Assembly: GCF_020089865.1 (NCBI RefSeq)
Contig: NZ_JAIRBM010000001.1
Coordinates: forward strand, 186,001-250,000
Origin: Microvirga puerhi
Lineage (GTDB): Bacteria; Pseudomonadota; Alphaproteobacteria; Rhizobiales; Beijerinckiaceae
Length of the DNA: 64,000 nt
Reading direction: 5' to 3'
Of this stretch, positions 37,539-46,532 are shown one piece after another (position 1 is the first letter of the stretch; every line of letters begins with the position of its first letter). The position numbers and the translations under genes were made by a program. The notes beneath the pieces were generated by a model. That model ran no database searches. It was given only the letters and a program-made list of their open reading frames with translations, and was not told the origin of the DNA.

Positions 37539-38830
37539 TTCCTCGTCTCGATGTCGCGGCTCTAGACGCACTGCCGCTCGATCCGCTCACCAAAGGTTTG
37601 CCATACGATGGTCCGACCATGCGTGTCGGAGATGTGGGAGTTCAGGACTGGAGCGTACTAGACGGTGATTTGCCGATGCCGGTTGCCGTCATTCGTCAAG
37701 CGCGCGTCCAGGCCAACAGCGCCTGGATGGCGGCCTTCACTGAAGCGAACGGCCTTCTCATCGCGCCGCATGGCAAGACCACCATGTCGCCACATCTCTT
37801 CGATTTGCAGATCGCGGATGGGGCTTGGGCAATCACAGTTGCCACCGTGCAACAGATGCAGGTGTGTCGTCGCTTCGGCGTGCGCCGCGTGCTCATGGCC
37901 AATCAACCGATTGGCCTGCAGGCAGTAAAGGCCTGCTTCGCTGCCTTGCAGGATACGAGCTTCGAACTTTACTGCCTGGTCGACGGCGACGAAGGATTGG
38001 CGCAGCTCGCTGAAGGAGCGCGCTTGAATCCACCTCCTGAGGACAATCCGCTACGAGTGCTGGTGGAAGTTGGATTCTCTGGCGGCCGCACCGGTGCGCG
38101 CTCACGTGAGACGGCACTGACGCTTGCGCGCGCGATCGCGGCAACGAACGGACTCATGCTGTCCGGCTTCGAATGTTTCGAGGGCCTGCTCCCGACGGCG
38201 GAAGCCGCGGACGGACTCGTGAATGAAGTCGCCACACTTGCGCGTCGCGCTATCGAGGAGGGCCTCCTTTCGCGCGACCACCCCATTGTCGTGAGCGCTG
38301 GAGGATCGGCATTCTTCGACAGGGTCGGAGAGCGTTTCAACGCCCACGAATTCCCATTTCCGGTTCTGCGGGTACTGCGGTCTGGATGCTATCTGACACA
38401 CGACTGCATGGGCTATGCGGCTGCTTTCGAGCGCATCTGCCGTCAAACGCAGCTCGCGCTGCCGCCGGGCGGGCTCGTTCCGGCACTTGAAGTGTGGGCA
38501 CAGGTCCAATCCGTGCCGGAGAAGGGGCGGGCTCTCCTGACCATGGGCAAGCGGGATGTCGGCTTCGATGCCGGCCTGCCGATACCCCAATACTGGTATA
38601 GGCCCGGCTCGGATATGGCCGGACCTCAACCGATGTCGCAGGGATACAAGACCGTCGCTCTCAACGACCAGCATTGTCATCTTGAGCTGCCCGTCGATAG
38701 CGACCTTCAGGTCGGCGATCTCGTAGGCTTCGGGATCGGCCATCCTTGCACGACCTTCGACCGCTGGTCATTGCTTATGATGGTTGACGAGACATATCGA
38801 GTGGTAAGGGCAATAAAGACGTTTTTTTAA
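37529..38830 (+). CDS. D-serine dehydratase-like / D-threonine aldolase-like PLP enzyme (DSD1 family)
   Basis: This 433-residue fold-type III (alanine-racemase-like) enzyme has the PLP lysine in LIAPHGKTTMSPHL and the C-terminal zinc-ligand motif LNDQHCHLELP, as in eukaryotic-type D-serine dehydratases and metal-dependent D-threonine aldolases. It would convert a D-hydroxy amino acid to a keto acid plus ammonia, or to an aldehyde plus glycine. It is translationally coupled to M81 copy 3. RidA in the divergent operon could clear its imine product. Confidence 0.85.
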   Translation: MALIPRLDVAALDALPLDPLTKGLPYDGPTMRVGDVGVQDWSVLDGDLPMPVAVIRQARVQANSAWMAAFTEANGLLIAPHGKTTMSPHLFDLQIADGAWAITVATVQQMQVCRRFGVRRVLMANQPIGLQAVKACFAALQDTSFELYCLVDGDEGLAQLAEGARLNPPPEDNPLRVLVEVGFSGGRTGARSRETALTLARAIAATNGLMLSGFECFEGLLPTAEAADGLVNEVATLARRAIEEGLLSRDHPIVVSAGGSAFFDRVGERFNAHEFPFPVLRVLRSGCYLTHDCMGYAAAFERICRQTQLALPPGGLVPALEVWAQVQSVPEKGRALLTMGKRDVGFDAGLPIPQYWYRPGSDMAGPQPMSQGYKTVALNDQHCHLELPVDSDLQVGDLVGFGIGHPCTTFDRWSLLMMVDETYRVVRAIKTFF

Positions 38831-38853
38831 AGCCCGACAGGGGGATCTAGTAA

Positions 38854-38872
38854 GGCCGGAGTGGCTCCGGCC
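38854..38872 (+). terminator. hairpin between PLP enzyme and IclR gene
   Basis: Perfect 8-bp stem GGCCGGAG/CTCCGGCC with a 3-nt loop, 19 nt before the IclR start. No T-run follows, so it could slow or partly stop read-through, or act as a leader hairpin of the regulator. Confidence 0.4.
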
Positions 38873-38891
38873 TCAATGCAGAGGGGGACCG

Positions 38892-39689
38892 ATGCGTAAG
38901 GATGGCCAAGGCTACATCGTGCAGCCCGTGATGAAGGCACTTGAGGTGCTCGACTATGTGGTCAAACAAGGGCGTGACGTAACATTGACCGAGACGGTCA
39001 AAGAGCTGAAATTGCCCAAGACCACCGTCTTCCGCTATCTCCAGACGCTCTCCGCGGCTTCCTTTCTTGACTACGATCTCAGGCGCGATCGCTATCGCGC
39101 AGGTCCGCGCTTTCGTCGTGCTGCCGAGATCGACCGCAGCCTGCAAAAGCTGCGCGAGGTGGTGCAGCCGGAAATGCACGATCTATCGGAGCGCTTCGGA
39201 GAAACCGTCAATCTCGCTATTCTCGCGGAGAAGGCGATCGTCTACATCGACATCGTCGACCGTGGCCGTACGCCACGGACCGAAGCGCGTGTGGGCCAAC
39301 GCCATCCGATTCATTCCACATCACTTGGCAAGGCCATCGCAGCTCATTTGCCGGACGAGGAATTGGAAGCCCTCTGCATGCCTCTCCTGCCGGCCCGGAC
39401 CATCCATACGCTCACCGACGGCCGATACCTGCGCCGGCAGGTCGAGAACATCCGCCATCAAGGTTACGCGATGGATATGAGTGAGAATGAAGATGGCCAT
39501 ATGTGTATCGGTGTTCCGATTCTGGATGATTGCGGACGACCCGTTGCGGCTATGAGCCTGTCAGCGCCGGAGGCCCGGCTTGTGCCAGATAGGCGACTGG
39601 AGGCTGCCGAAGCATTGAAGACATCGGTCGATCGCGTCGTCGCCAAGATCTACGGCGCTACGCAGGCCGACAGAGCCTTGCTCGCCTGA
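38892..39689 (+). CDS. IclR family regulator 1
   Basis: This 265-residue protein has a strong GAGGGGGACC ribosome binding region. The N-terminal winged helix covers residues about 10-75 (recognition helix LPKTTVFRYLQTL), followed by the IclR effector domain (RVGQRHPIHSTSLGKAIAAHL, MSENEDGHMCIGVPILD). It follows the M81/PLP genes by 61 nt and precedes an importer operon. It is a likely regulator of the M81 cluster and possibly of the importer. The recognition helix shares KTTxF with IclR regulator 2 at 51141. Confidence 0.9.
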   Translation: MRKDGQGYIVQPVMKALEVLDYVVKQGRDVTLTETVKELKLPKTTVFRYLQTLSAASFLDYDLRRDRYRAGPRFRRAAEIDRSLQKLREVVQPEMHDLSERFGETVNLAILAEKAIVYIDIVDRGRTPRTEARVGQRHPIHSTSLGKAIAAHLPDEELEALCMPLLPARTIHTLTDGRYLRRQVENIRHQGYAMDMSENEDGHMCIGVPILDDCGRPVAAMSLSAPEARLVPDRRLEAAEALKTSVDRVVAKIYGATQADRALLA

Positions 39690-39768
39690 CGTTGTTTCTC
39701 AAGATGGAACGTCGCGGCGTTGACGATGATCGCGGCGGGACCCTAGCGTAGTTACGTTGCTCGTCATG

Positions 39769-39782
39769 CATCTTCGAAGATG
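39769..39782. promoter_or_regulatory. 14-bp palindrome before importer operon
   Basis: CATCTTCGAAGATG is a perfect palindrome in the 262-bp gap between the IclR gene and the importer binding protein. It differs from the CATTCTA-N5-TAGAATG sites, so it may bind another protein or form a short hairpin. No T-run follows. Confidence 0.35.
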
Positions 39783-39951
39783 GGTTCTGTCGTGTCGCAA
39801 TCGGGAAAGCCCGGCACGTCACGGGGAGGCGGAACTGAAGACGAGCCATGGTGCTGCCACAAGCAGCCAAACTTCTGGTCGTCTTGGGCATCGCCCTGGC
39901 CGGCCCAAGATATGACAAGTTCCATAAACCAGAGGATCAGGAGCGTGAGCC

Positions 39952-41499
39952 ATGAACAACAGGCGTATCGCATTCGTTAGAGTGCTGGGGGCTATCGTCC
40001 TTGCGGCTATCACCACTGTGGCCATTCCCGGGCATGTTCGTGCACAAAAGCTGCAAGGTACTCCACTGCGTGTTGCAATTCTTGCCGACATGACGAACTT
40101 CGATCCGATGCAGTTCTCTCTGGTCAATTTCCACTTGATCAAGAATCTCTATGACAGTCTTATCGAGTACACGGCAGACGGAAAGGCTGTGCCGAGCTTG
40201 GCGACGGAGTGGAAGATCGGCGAGGGGAATAAGTCCGTTCGTGTCACGCTACGCAAAGATGTTCTCTTCCACAGCGGAGCGCCGCTGACATCGGCGGACG
40301 TGGCGGCTACGCTGAAGAAGGCCTCCGATCCCGCAAAAGGCAAGAACGTCTACGCTACCATGGGCATCGTGCAGGACTGGACGATGCCGGATGAGCATAC
40401 CATCGTCATCAACTTCAAGGCGCCCGTGCCGGAGCGCCAGATTCTCGACCTGCTTCAGTTCACCATGCCTATCGAAGCGGCCGGCATCGATACGGTCGAG
40501 ACGAAGCCCGCAGGAACTGGCGCGTACACGCTGGCCGGTCGCGCAGTCGGTCAAAGCGTAACGCTGAAGGCGAACCCTAAATATTGGCGCACGGGTGAGC
40601 CGGTCAGCCCTGAGATCCGCTTTACGGTCTTCAGTGATGATGCGGCCGCGAGCGCTGCGCTGGAGTCGGGGGCAGCCGATATCATTTATGGCGGCGGCGC
40701 GAGAAGTGCAGTTCGGCTGCGCGACGCAGGCTATACCGTCACACGCGGGCCAGGGCCCCTCGTGCAGGTGTTCCGCATCAACACAACCCGTCCACCCTTC
40801 AACAACGAGAAGTTCCGTCAGGCCTTCAACTACCTGATGGATCGCGACGGCATTCTGCGAGTCGGTTATGCGGGCCTGGGCGAGCCCGTGGCGCTTCCCT
40901 GGGCGCCGGCAAGCCCCGCCTCGAATCCTGCCTATCTCAAGGAGTTCGCTTACAACCTCGATAAGGCCAAGGCACTGCTGGCAGAATCTGGGCTCTCGAA
41001 GCAGGAGATGAGCAACTGGAAGCTTCTTGTTTACGGAACCGACCAGCCGACGGTCGTCATCAGCCAGATCGTGCAGAGCACGCTGGCCGAAGTCGGGATC
41101 AACATTCAGCTCGATGTGCTGGAAGGCTCCGAATATGTGAAGGCGCAGCTAGCCGGTGACTATTCCGCAACCTTTGGAGGCGTCGGTAACGTACAGAAGT
41201 TCCCCTCGCGCGTTGCGACCAATAGCATCTATCGGACGAAGGATAATCCGGTTCTGAAAGAGCCTCATCCGTTCCCGGACTATGTGGCGGCTATCGAGCG
41301 GGTCAACTCCACCTATGGATCGGAAGAGAAGGTCAAGGCTGCTTATGATCACCTCAATCGGGTTTTGGTCACAAGCGCCTTCGCCATTCCGACAAACTCC
41401 TACGATGTAGGGCTCATCGTGTCTTCGTCCAAGCTCGATGGCTTTACGCCCGACATGGACAATCTGTTCGTCGCCCGCACTATCGGGTTGAAGAAATGA
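39952..41499 (+). CDS. ABC transporter substrate-binding protein, family 5 (dipeptide type)
   Basis: This 515-residue protein has a Sec signal peptide (VLGAIVLAAITTVAIPGHVRA, cleavage near residue 27) and a CAGGAG ribosome binding site. SBP5 marks include MTNFDPMQFSLVNFHLIKNL and LRKDVLFHSGAPLTSADVAA. First gene of a four-gene importer operon (39952-45417). The ligand is unknown. The cluster contains M81 and D-amino-acid-type enzymes upstream, so a modified peptide is a reasonable guess. Confidence 0.88.
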   Translation: MNNRRIAFVRVLGAIVLAAITTVAIPGHVRAQKLQGTPLRVAILADMTNFDPMQFSLVNFHLIKNLYDSLIEYTADGKAVPSLATEWKIGEGNKSVRVTLRKDVLFHSGAPLTSADVAATLKKASDPAKGKNVYATMGIVQDWTMPDEHTIVINFKAPVPERQILDLLQFTMPIEAAGIDTVETKPAGTGAYTLAGRAVGQSVTLKANPKYWRTGEPVSPEIRFTVFSDDAAASAALESGAADIIYGGGARSAVRLRDAGYTVTRGPGPLVQVFRINTTRPPFNNEKFRQAFNYLMDRDGILRVGYAGLGEPVALPWAPASPASNPAYLKEFAYNLDKAKALLAESGLSKQEMSNWKLLVYGTDQPTVVISQIVQSTLAEVGINIQLDVLEGSEYVKAQLAGDYSATFGGVGNVQKFPSRVATNSIYRTKDNPVLKEPHPFPDYVAAIERVNSTYGSEEKVKAAYDHLNRVLVTSAFAIPTNSYDVGLIVSSSKLDGFTPDMDNLFVARTIGLKK

Positions 41500-41533
41500 T
41501 GCAGACACCCGTGAATCTTCGAGAGCGTCCGGC

Positions 41534-43594
41534 GTGCCGTTAGCGAAACCGGTCCTGTCCGTGAGGGATCTCACGGTCGCCTTCGGCGGCACCGGGAAAC
41601 CGGTGCCGGTCGTCCGTGGGATCAGCTTCGACGTCTTTGCGAACGAGGTATTCTGCATTGTTGGCGAATCCGGGTCCGGCAAGAGCGTCACATCTCTTGC
41701 CGTCTCCGGCCTCCTGCCTGAGACGGCCGATGTCTCCGGATCAATCGTCATCGGCGATACGGAGATCGTCGGAGCATCCGCGGCTGTGCTGCGGCATGTA
41801 AGGAGCCAGGATCTCGGTTTCATCTTCCAGGATCCTGCCACGACATTGAATCCCGTCCTGCGGGTCGGCCGACAAATCGTGGAAGGCGAAGTCACTCATG
41901 GTCGCTTGAGGCCCTCCGAGGCTCAGGTCCGTGCGGCCGAGTTGCTGCGCGAGGTCGACATTGCCGATCCCGTCAGCCGGGCGCAACAATACCCACATCA
42001 GTTCTCGGGTGGGATGCGTCAGCGCGCGGTCATCGCCATGGCCATGGCGGGCAAGCCGCGGCTTATCATTGCTGACGAGCCGACAACGGCCCTCGATGTC
42101 ACTGTTCAGGCACAGGTCCTCTCGCTCCTTCAGCGGCGACAGGCAGAAACGGCCGCCGCCGTCATCCTCATTACCCACGATCTCGGTGTCGTCGCCGAGA
42201 TCGCCCACCGCGTGGCGGTGATGTATGCCGGGCGTATCGTGGAGACGGGAACAGTGGATGAGATATTCTCATCACCACGTCATCCCTACACACGCGCTTT
42301 GCTTCGCAGCATTCCGCGCGGAGATGCCGTTCATGCGAGGCTGGATGCCATTCCAGGTCAACCGCCAACCCCTGAGACTCTGCCGGCGGGCTGTCCCTTC
42401 CATCCGCGCTGCGTGATCGGAAAGGAACGTGGGGAATGTCGTACGACGGAGCCACTGCTGAGGCCGATCGGCGCGGATCAGCAGGCTGCCTGCCACTTTG
42501 CCGAAGAGAAGCTACTGCCGGCAGAGGCGCGTAGGACGGACTTTTCGGGGCCAGCAGGAGAGAAGGCAGGCGATTCGCTGCTCGAAGTGGATGCGCTCAA
42601 GGTCCATTTCCCTGTGCGAGCCGGTATTCTCAAGCGGGTCGTAGGATGGGTGCGCGCGGTGGATGGCGTCAGCCTCACCGTACGGGTGGGAGAGACGGTC
42701 AGTCTCGTCGGCGAATCTGGTTGCGGCAAGACGACGACCGCCCGTACGATCATGGGCCTCGTTCCGGCGACCGGTGGCGATGTCCGTTTCGAGGGACGCT
42801 CGCTTCTGAAACTGTCTTCGAGCCGGATGCGCGAGGCGCGCCGGCAGATGCAGTACGTTTTTCAGGACCCCTATGCGGCCCTCAATCCGGTGCTGCCGGT
42901 GGAGGAGGTCGTCGCGGAGCCGTTGCGCCTGCACGGTCTTTATGAAACGGCGGGAGGGGCGGCGCGCATTGCCGAGTTGTTCGAGATGGTGGGCCTTTCG
43001 CGGAGGATGTTCGGCAGATATCCCAGCGAATTCTCCGGTGGTCAGCGGCAGCGCATCGGCATCGCCCGTGCGCTCGCCCTCAACCCGCGGCTCCTTATCC
43101 TCGACGAGCCGGTATCCGCACTCGATGTGTCTATTCAGGCGCAGGTGCTCAATCTGCTTCAAGACCTGCAGAAGGAGCTGAAGCTCGCCTATCTCTTCAT
43201 CTCCCACAACCTCTCCGTCGTGCAGCATATGTCCGACCGAGTCGCGGTCATGTATCTCGGCCGCATCGTGGAGCAGGCAGCACGCGACGAAATCTATCGC
43301 ACGCCGACGCATCCCTATACGCAGAGTTTGCTCTCCGCTGCGCCGGTTCCCGATCCGACGCTCGGCCGCACGCGTCGACGCATCATTCTGGAAGGTGAAA
43401 TTCCTAATCCTGCCGCCCCGCCGGCCGGCTGTACCTTTCATCCCCGTTGCTTCCGGTCCGATGAGCATTGTCGCCGCGTAGCGCCGAGCGTCGTGAGCTA
43501 TCCAGGTGCCTCCATCTATGTCGCCTGTCATCATCCCAGCGATCCGATGATTCCATCGATCGTTCGGGAACAATCGATGGAGGCGGGGGAATGA
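41534..43594 (+). CDS. fused dipeptide/oligopeptide ABC ATPase (DppD-DppF type)
   Basis: This 686-residue protein starts at GTG 41534. The first domain has GESGSGKSVTS, FSGGMRQRAVIAMAM and ADEPTTALDVT; the second has GESGCGKTTTA, FSGGQRQRIGIARAL and LDEPVSALDVS. A cysteine-rich tail (CPFHPRC, CTFHPRCF) follows each domain; these tails are typical of peptide/nickel-type ATPases and can bind an Fe-S cluster. It overlaps the following permease by 4 nt. Confidence 0.92.
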   Translation: MPLAKPVLSVRDLTVAFGGTGKPVPVVRGISFDVFANEVFCIVGESGSGKSVTSLAVSGLLPETADVSGSIVIGDTEIVGASAAVLRHVRSQDLGFIFQDPATTLNPVLRVGRQIVEGEVTHGRLRPSEAQVRAAELLREVDIADPVSRAQQYPHQFSGGMRQRAVIAMAMAGKPRLIIADEPTTALDVTVQAQVLSLLQRRQAETAAAVILITHDLGVVAEIAHRVAVMYAGRIVETGTVDEIFSSPRHPYTRALLRSIPRGDAVHARLDAIPGQPPTPETLPAGCPFHPRCVIGKERGECRTTEPLLRPIGADQQAACHFAEEKLLPAEARRTDFSGPAGEKAGDSLLEVDALKVHFPVRAGILKRVVGWVRAVDGVSLTVRVGETVSLVGESGCGKTTTARTIMGLVPATGGDVRFEGRSLLKLSSSRMREARRQMQYVFQDPYAALNPVLPVEEVVAEPLRLHGLYETAGGAARIAELFEMVGLSRRMFGRYPSEFSGGQRQRIGIARALALNPRLLILDEPVSALDVSIQAQVLNLLQDLQKELKLAYLFISHNLSVVQHMSDRVAVMYLGRIVEQAARDEIYRTPTHPYTQSLLSAAPVPDPTLGRTRRRIILEGEIPNPAAPPAGCTFHPRCFRSDEHCRRVAPSVVSYPGASIYVACHHPSDPMIPSIVREQSMEAGE

Positions 43595-44466
43595 AACTCA
43601 CATTCGGAAAGCTAAGTGCCTTCGGCCGCGCGCTCCTCCGGCACAAAGGGGCCGCAGCGGCACTCGCCTTCTTGTCCGTGGTCGCTCTTGTCGCGGCGTT
43701 TGCTGATTTCATGCCCTTCGACCCTTTCCGTCAGCGGCTGGTGGATGCTCTCAAGGGGCCGTCGCAAGCGCACTGGTTCGGTACGGATGAACTCGGCCGC
43801 GATATCTTCGCCCGCGTGGTCTACGGCGCACGGACTTCGCTGACGACCGCAGCCGGAGCCGTTGCCATCGCGGCGGCTGTCGGGGTTCCCATGGGGCTCG
43901 TGAGCGGCTTTTTCGGCGGTTGGCGGGACGCAGCCCTCATGCGCTTTGTCGACGTGATGATGACACTGCCGGCTATTCTTTTTGCGATGGCGCTCATCGC
44001 GATTCTCGGCCGCAGCCAGATTGCAGCGATCGTGGCCGTGGGTATCACGGGCATTCCCAGCTTCGCGCGCATCACCCGCGCTCAGACGCTGACATTGCGA
44101 AGCCGCGACTTCGTGGTTGCCGTTGAGGCGTTCGGCGGCAGCGCCCGTTACAACATGTTCCGCACCATTCTGCCGAATTCATGGAGCCCGATTCTGGTAC
44201 AGGTGGTTGTGCTGTGCTCCGTTGCCATTTTGCTCGAGGCGGCACTGGCTTTCCTCGGTGTCGGCGTGGCGCCGCCGACGCCGAGCTGGGGAGAGATGCT
44301 GCGTTCGGGCAAGTCCTATCTCCACGAGGCTCCGTATTATGCGGTTCTGCCCGGGCTGATCTTGACGCTCACGATCCTGTCCTTCGACGCGCTCGGGCGA
44401 GCAATGGCCGACCTGCTCGGCGAGCGCTACGAGATCCGCAAGTCCGGTTCCGAGGGGGCGGCGTAA
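43591..44466 (+). CDS. ABC permease, DppC type
   Basis: This is 291 residues from the ATG at 43591, overlapping the ATPase stop by 4 nt. An N-terminal helix (AAAALAFLSVVALVAAF) is followed by FMPFDPF, the conserved HWFGTDELGRDIF and the ATPase-contact loop GIPSFARITRAQTL. This gene order (ATPase, DppC, DppB) differs from the usual DppB-DppC-DppD-DppF order. Ends 3 nt before the next permease. Confidence 0.9.
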   Translation: MKLTFGKLSAFGRALLRHKGAAAALAFLSVVALVAAFADFMPFDPFRQRLVDALKGPSQAHWFGTDELGRDIFARVVYGARTSLTTAAGAVAIAAAVGVPMGLVSGFFGGWRDAALMRFVDVMMTLPAILFAMALIAILGRSQIAAIVAVGITGIPSFARITRAQTLTLRSRDFVVAVEAFGGSARYNMFRTILPNSWSPILVQVVVLCSVAILLEAALAFLGVGVAPPTPSWGEMLRSGKSYLHEAPYYAVLPGLILTLTILSFDALGRAMADLLGERYEIRKSGSEGAA

Positions 44467-44469
44467 CCC

Positions 44470-45417
44470 ATGATCGGCTATGTCCTGAGACGGCTGTTGC
44501 ACCTCATCCCCGTACTTCTGCTCGGTTCCGCCGCAGTATGGGCCATCATCTATGCGGTGCCTGGTGATCCGGTCTCGGTGCTCGTCGGTGAGAACGCGAC
44601 GGCCGAGCAGATCGCTGCCGCTACGGCGAAGTACGGCCTCGATCGGCCGGCCCTCGTCCAATATGCCGACTGGCTCTGGCGCGCGCTGCATGGCGACCTC
44701 GGCACCTCGATTCATGCCAGCGAACCCGTTCTCAAGCTCATCCTCGAGCGGCTGCCAGCCACGTTTCAGCTTGCTTTTCTGGCGACCATCGTGGCGTTGG
44801 TGCTCGGCATCCCCGTTGCCATCGCAAGCGCGCTAAAACCGGGCTCCTGGGTCGACCGCATCCTGTCCCTCTGGAACGCATTGACTCTCGGCGTACCGAC
44901 ATTTTGGCTCGGTATCTTGCTCATCCTGTGGTTTTCGGTGGAGATGCGCTGGCTCCCATCGGCCTCGACCTACATTCCCTTGTGGGAGGATCCTGTAGCG
45001 GCGTTGCGTAGCCTGATCCTTCCGGCCGTGACACTTGGCGTCTATGTCTCTGGTGTCCTGGCACGGTTCCTACGCGCCTCGCTCGTCAATGAAATGCGTT
45101 CGGACTATGTCCGCACGGCTCGCTCAAAGGGCCTGTGGGAGTGGCAGGTGGTCGGTGTTCACATCCTGCGGAACGCTTTGCTGCCTTTCGTTACCATCGT
45201 TGGATTGATGATGGCGAATTTCATCGGCGGTGCCGTCGTCACCGAGGCGGTGTTCACCTATCCAGGGCTCGGCCGGTTGCTCATTCAGGCGATCAGTACA
45301 CGCGATTATCCCCTGATCCAGGGGTGCATCATCGTGATCATGGTGATCTATATTCTCATCAACCTCTCAGTTGACGTGTTCTACGCTTATATCGACCCAC
45401 GGATTGAGTATAAGTAG
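44470..45417 (+). CDS. ABC permease, DppB type
   Basis: This 315-residue protein has the DppB-family start (MIGYVLRRLLHLIPVLLLGS), followed by VPGDPVSVLVGENATAEQI and the contact region RSDYVRTARSKGLWEWQV. Last gene of this importer operon. It converges with the next importer operon; the hairpin at 45489-45518 separates them. Confidence 0.9.
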   Translation: MIGYVLRRLLHLIPVLLLGSAAVWAIIYAVPGDPVSVLVGENATAEQIAAATAKYGLDRPALVQYADWLWRALHGDLGTSIHASEPVLKLILERLPATFQLAFLATIVALVLGIPVAIASALKPGSWVDRILSLWNALTLGVPTFWLGILLILWFSVEMRWLPSASTYIPLWEDPVAALRSLILPAVTLGVYVSGVLARFLRASLVNEMRSDYVRTARSKGLWEWQVVGVHILRNALLPFVTIVGLMMANFIGGAVVTEAVFTYPGLGRLLIQAISTRDYPLIQGCIIVIMVIYILINLSVDVFYAYIDPRIEYK

Positions 45418-45488
45418 CTTACGTGCCTAGAGTGCCCTTCCGCGAAGTGGATCCGGTTCGCCGTCAAAAGTGCAGCCACCAAGAACGA

Positions 45489-45518
45489 GAGCTGACTCCA
45501 CTGATGTGGAAACAGCTC
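45489..45518. terminator. hairpin between convergent importer operons
   Basis: Two stacked stems, GAGCTG/CAGCTC outside and TCCAC/GTGGA inside, separated by a 2x2 internal loop, with loop TGAT. A short AATTCT follows. It lies between two convergent operons and probably ends transcription from one or both sides. Confidence 0.45.
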
Positions 45519-45557
45519 AATTCTGACGTTCACTGAAATATGAAAGAGGGCAGGACC

Positions 45558-46532
45558 TCATGCGGGCCGGTAGCGGCAGGAGACGCCGTGACCTGGCGCG
45601 ACTTCGTGCCAGGCAGGAGTGCTACTAACGGCGTGAATTTCTCCAAACGCGCAAGCACTGTCGGGATGACCAGCGGCAAGGGTCGCAGGTTCGGGTGGCG
45701 GCATCCTGAGGCGCTGGCGCTGCAGACTCGGATCCAATACTGGCGCCGAGTCGAATAGCATCTGCGTATACGGATGCGTTGGATTATCATAGACCTGCGA
45801 TACGCTGCCCTTCTCGACGATCTCGCCGCGGTACATTACCGCGACCTTACGGCAGACCTCATGCACGATTGCGAGGTCATGGGCGATGAACAGATAGGAG
45901 AGTTTGAGTTTTTCCTGCAGGGAGTGCAACAGCGATACGATCTGTGCCTGGGTCCGCACGTCGAGTGCCGAGACCGGCTCATCGCAGACCACGAAATCCG
46001 GATTTACGGCGAGCGCGCGGGCGATGACGATGCGTTGGCGTTGGCCGCCGGAGAACTCGTGCGGATAGCGGTCCATGATTGCAGGATCCATGCTGACAAG
46101 TTCCAGCAACTCCGCGACGCGCTCCCGGTAACGCGCCGGTGTCACCGCTTGATGCACGATGAGCGGCTCGGTAAGGGTCTGAGCAATCGTCATGCGCGGA
46201 TGCAGGCTCGAATAGGGATTCTGCAATACGAACTGCATATGGCGCCGCATCCGCCTTAGTTCATCGGCCCGCATGGCGGTGAGCTCACGTCCGTGCAACT
46301 TCACGGATCCACGCGAGATCTTCTGAAGCTGAAGGACGGCGCGCCCCGTCGTGGTCTTGCCGGAACCGGACTGGCCGACGAGGCCGAGGGTCTCGCCTCT
46401 TGCGATATCGAAGGTGACGCCATTGAGGGCCGTGAATGCGGGATGGCGACTGCGCGCGGGAAACGTAACGGTGAGATCCCGTACCTCGACCAGCGGCGAG
46501 TCATCGCCCGTTTGTGACGCTCCCATGATCAT
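45558..46532 (-). CDS. oligopeptide ABC ATPase, OppF/DppF type
   Basis: This 324-residue protein has Walker A GQSGSGKTT, signature FSGGQRQRIVIARAL and Walker B CDEPVSALDVR, with the OppF-like C-terminal extension carrying HPDSACAFGEIHAV in place of the usual cysteine-rich tail. It overlaps the OppD-type gene by 4 nt and is last in a leftward five-gene importer operon (45558-50790). Confidence 0.9.
   Translation of the reverse strand: MIMGASQTGDDSPLVEVRDLTVTFPARSRHPAFTALNGVTFDIARGETLGLVGQSGSGKTTTGRAVLQLQKISRGSVKLHGRELTAMRADELRRMRRHMQFVLQNPYSSLHPRMTIAQTLTEPLIVHQAVTPARYRERVAELLELVSMDPAIMDRYPHEFSGGQRQRIVIARALAVNPDFVVCDEPVSALDVRTQAQIVSLLHSLQEKLKLSYLFIAHDLAIVHEVCRKVAVMYRGEIVEKGSVSQVYDNPTHPYTQMLFDSAPVLDPSLQRQRLRMPPPEPATLAAGHPDSACAFGEIHAVSSTPAWHEVAPGHGVSCRYRPA

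Noticed and set aside
45540..45758. 72-codon + strand frame at the end of the OppF-type gene
   Set aside because: Antisense to the conserved C-terminal tail of the ATPase, no ribosome binding site.
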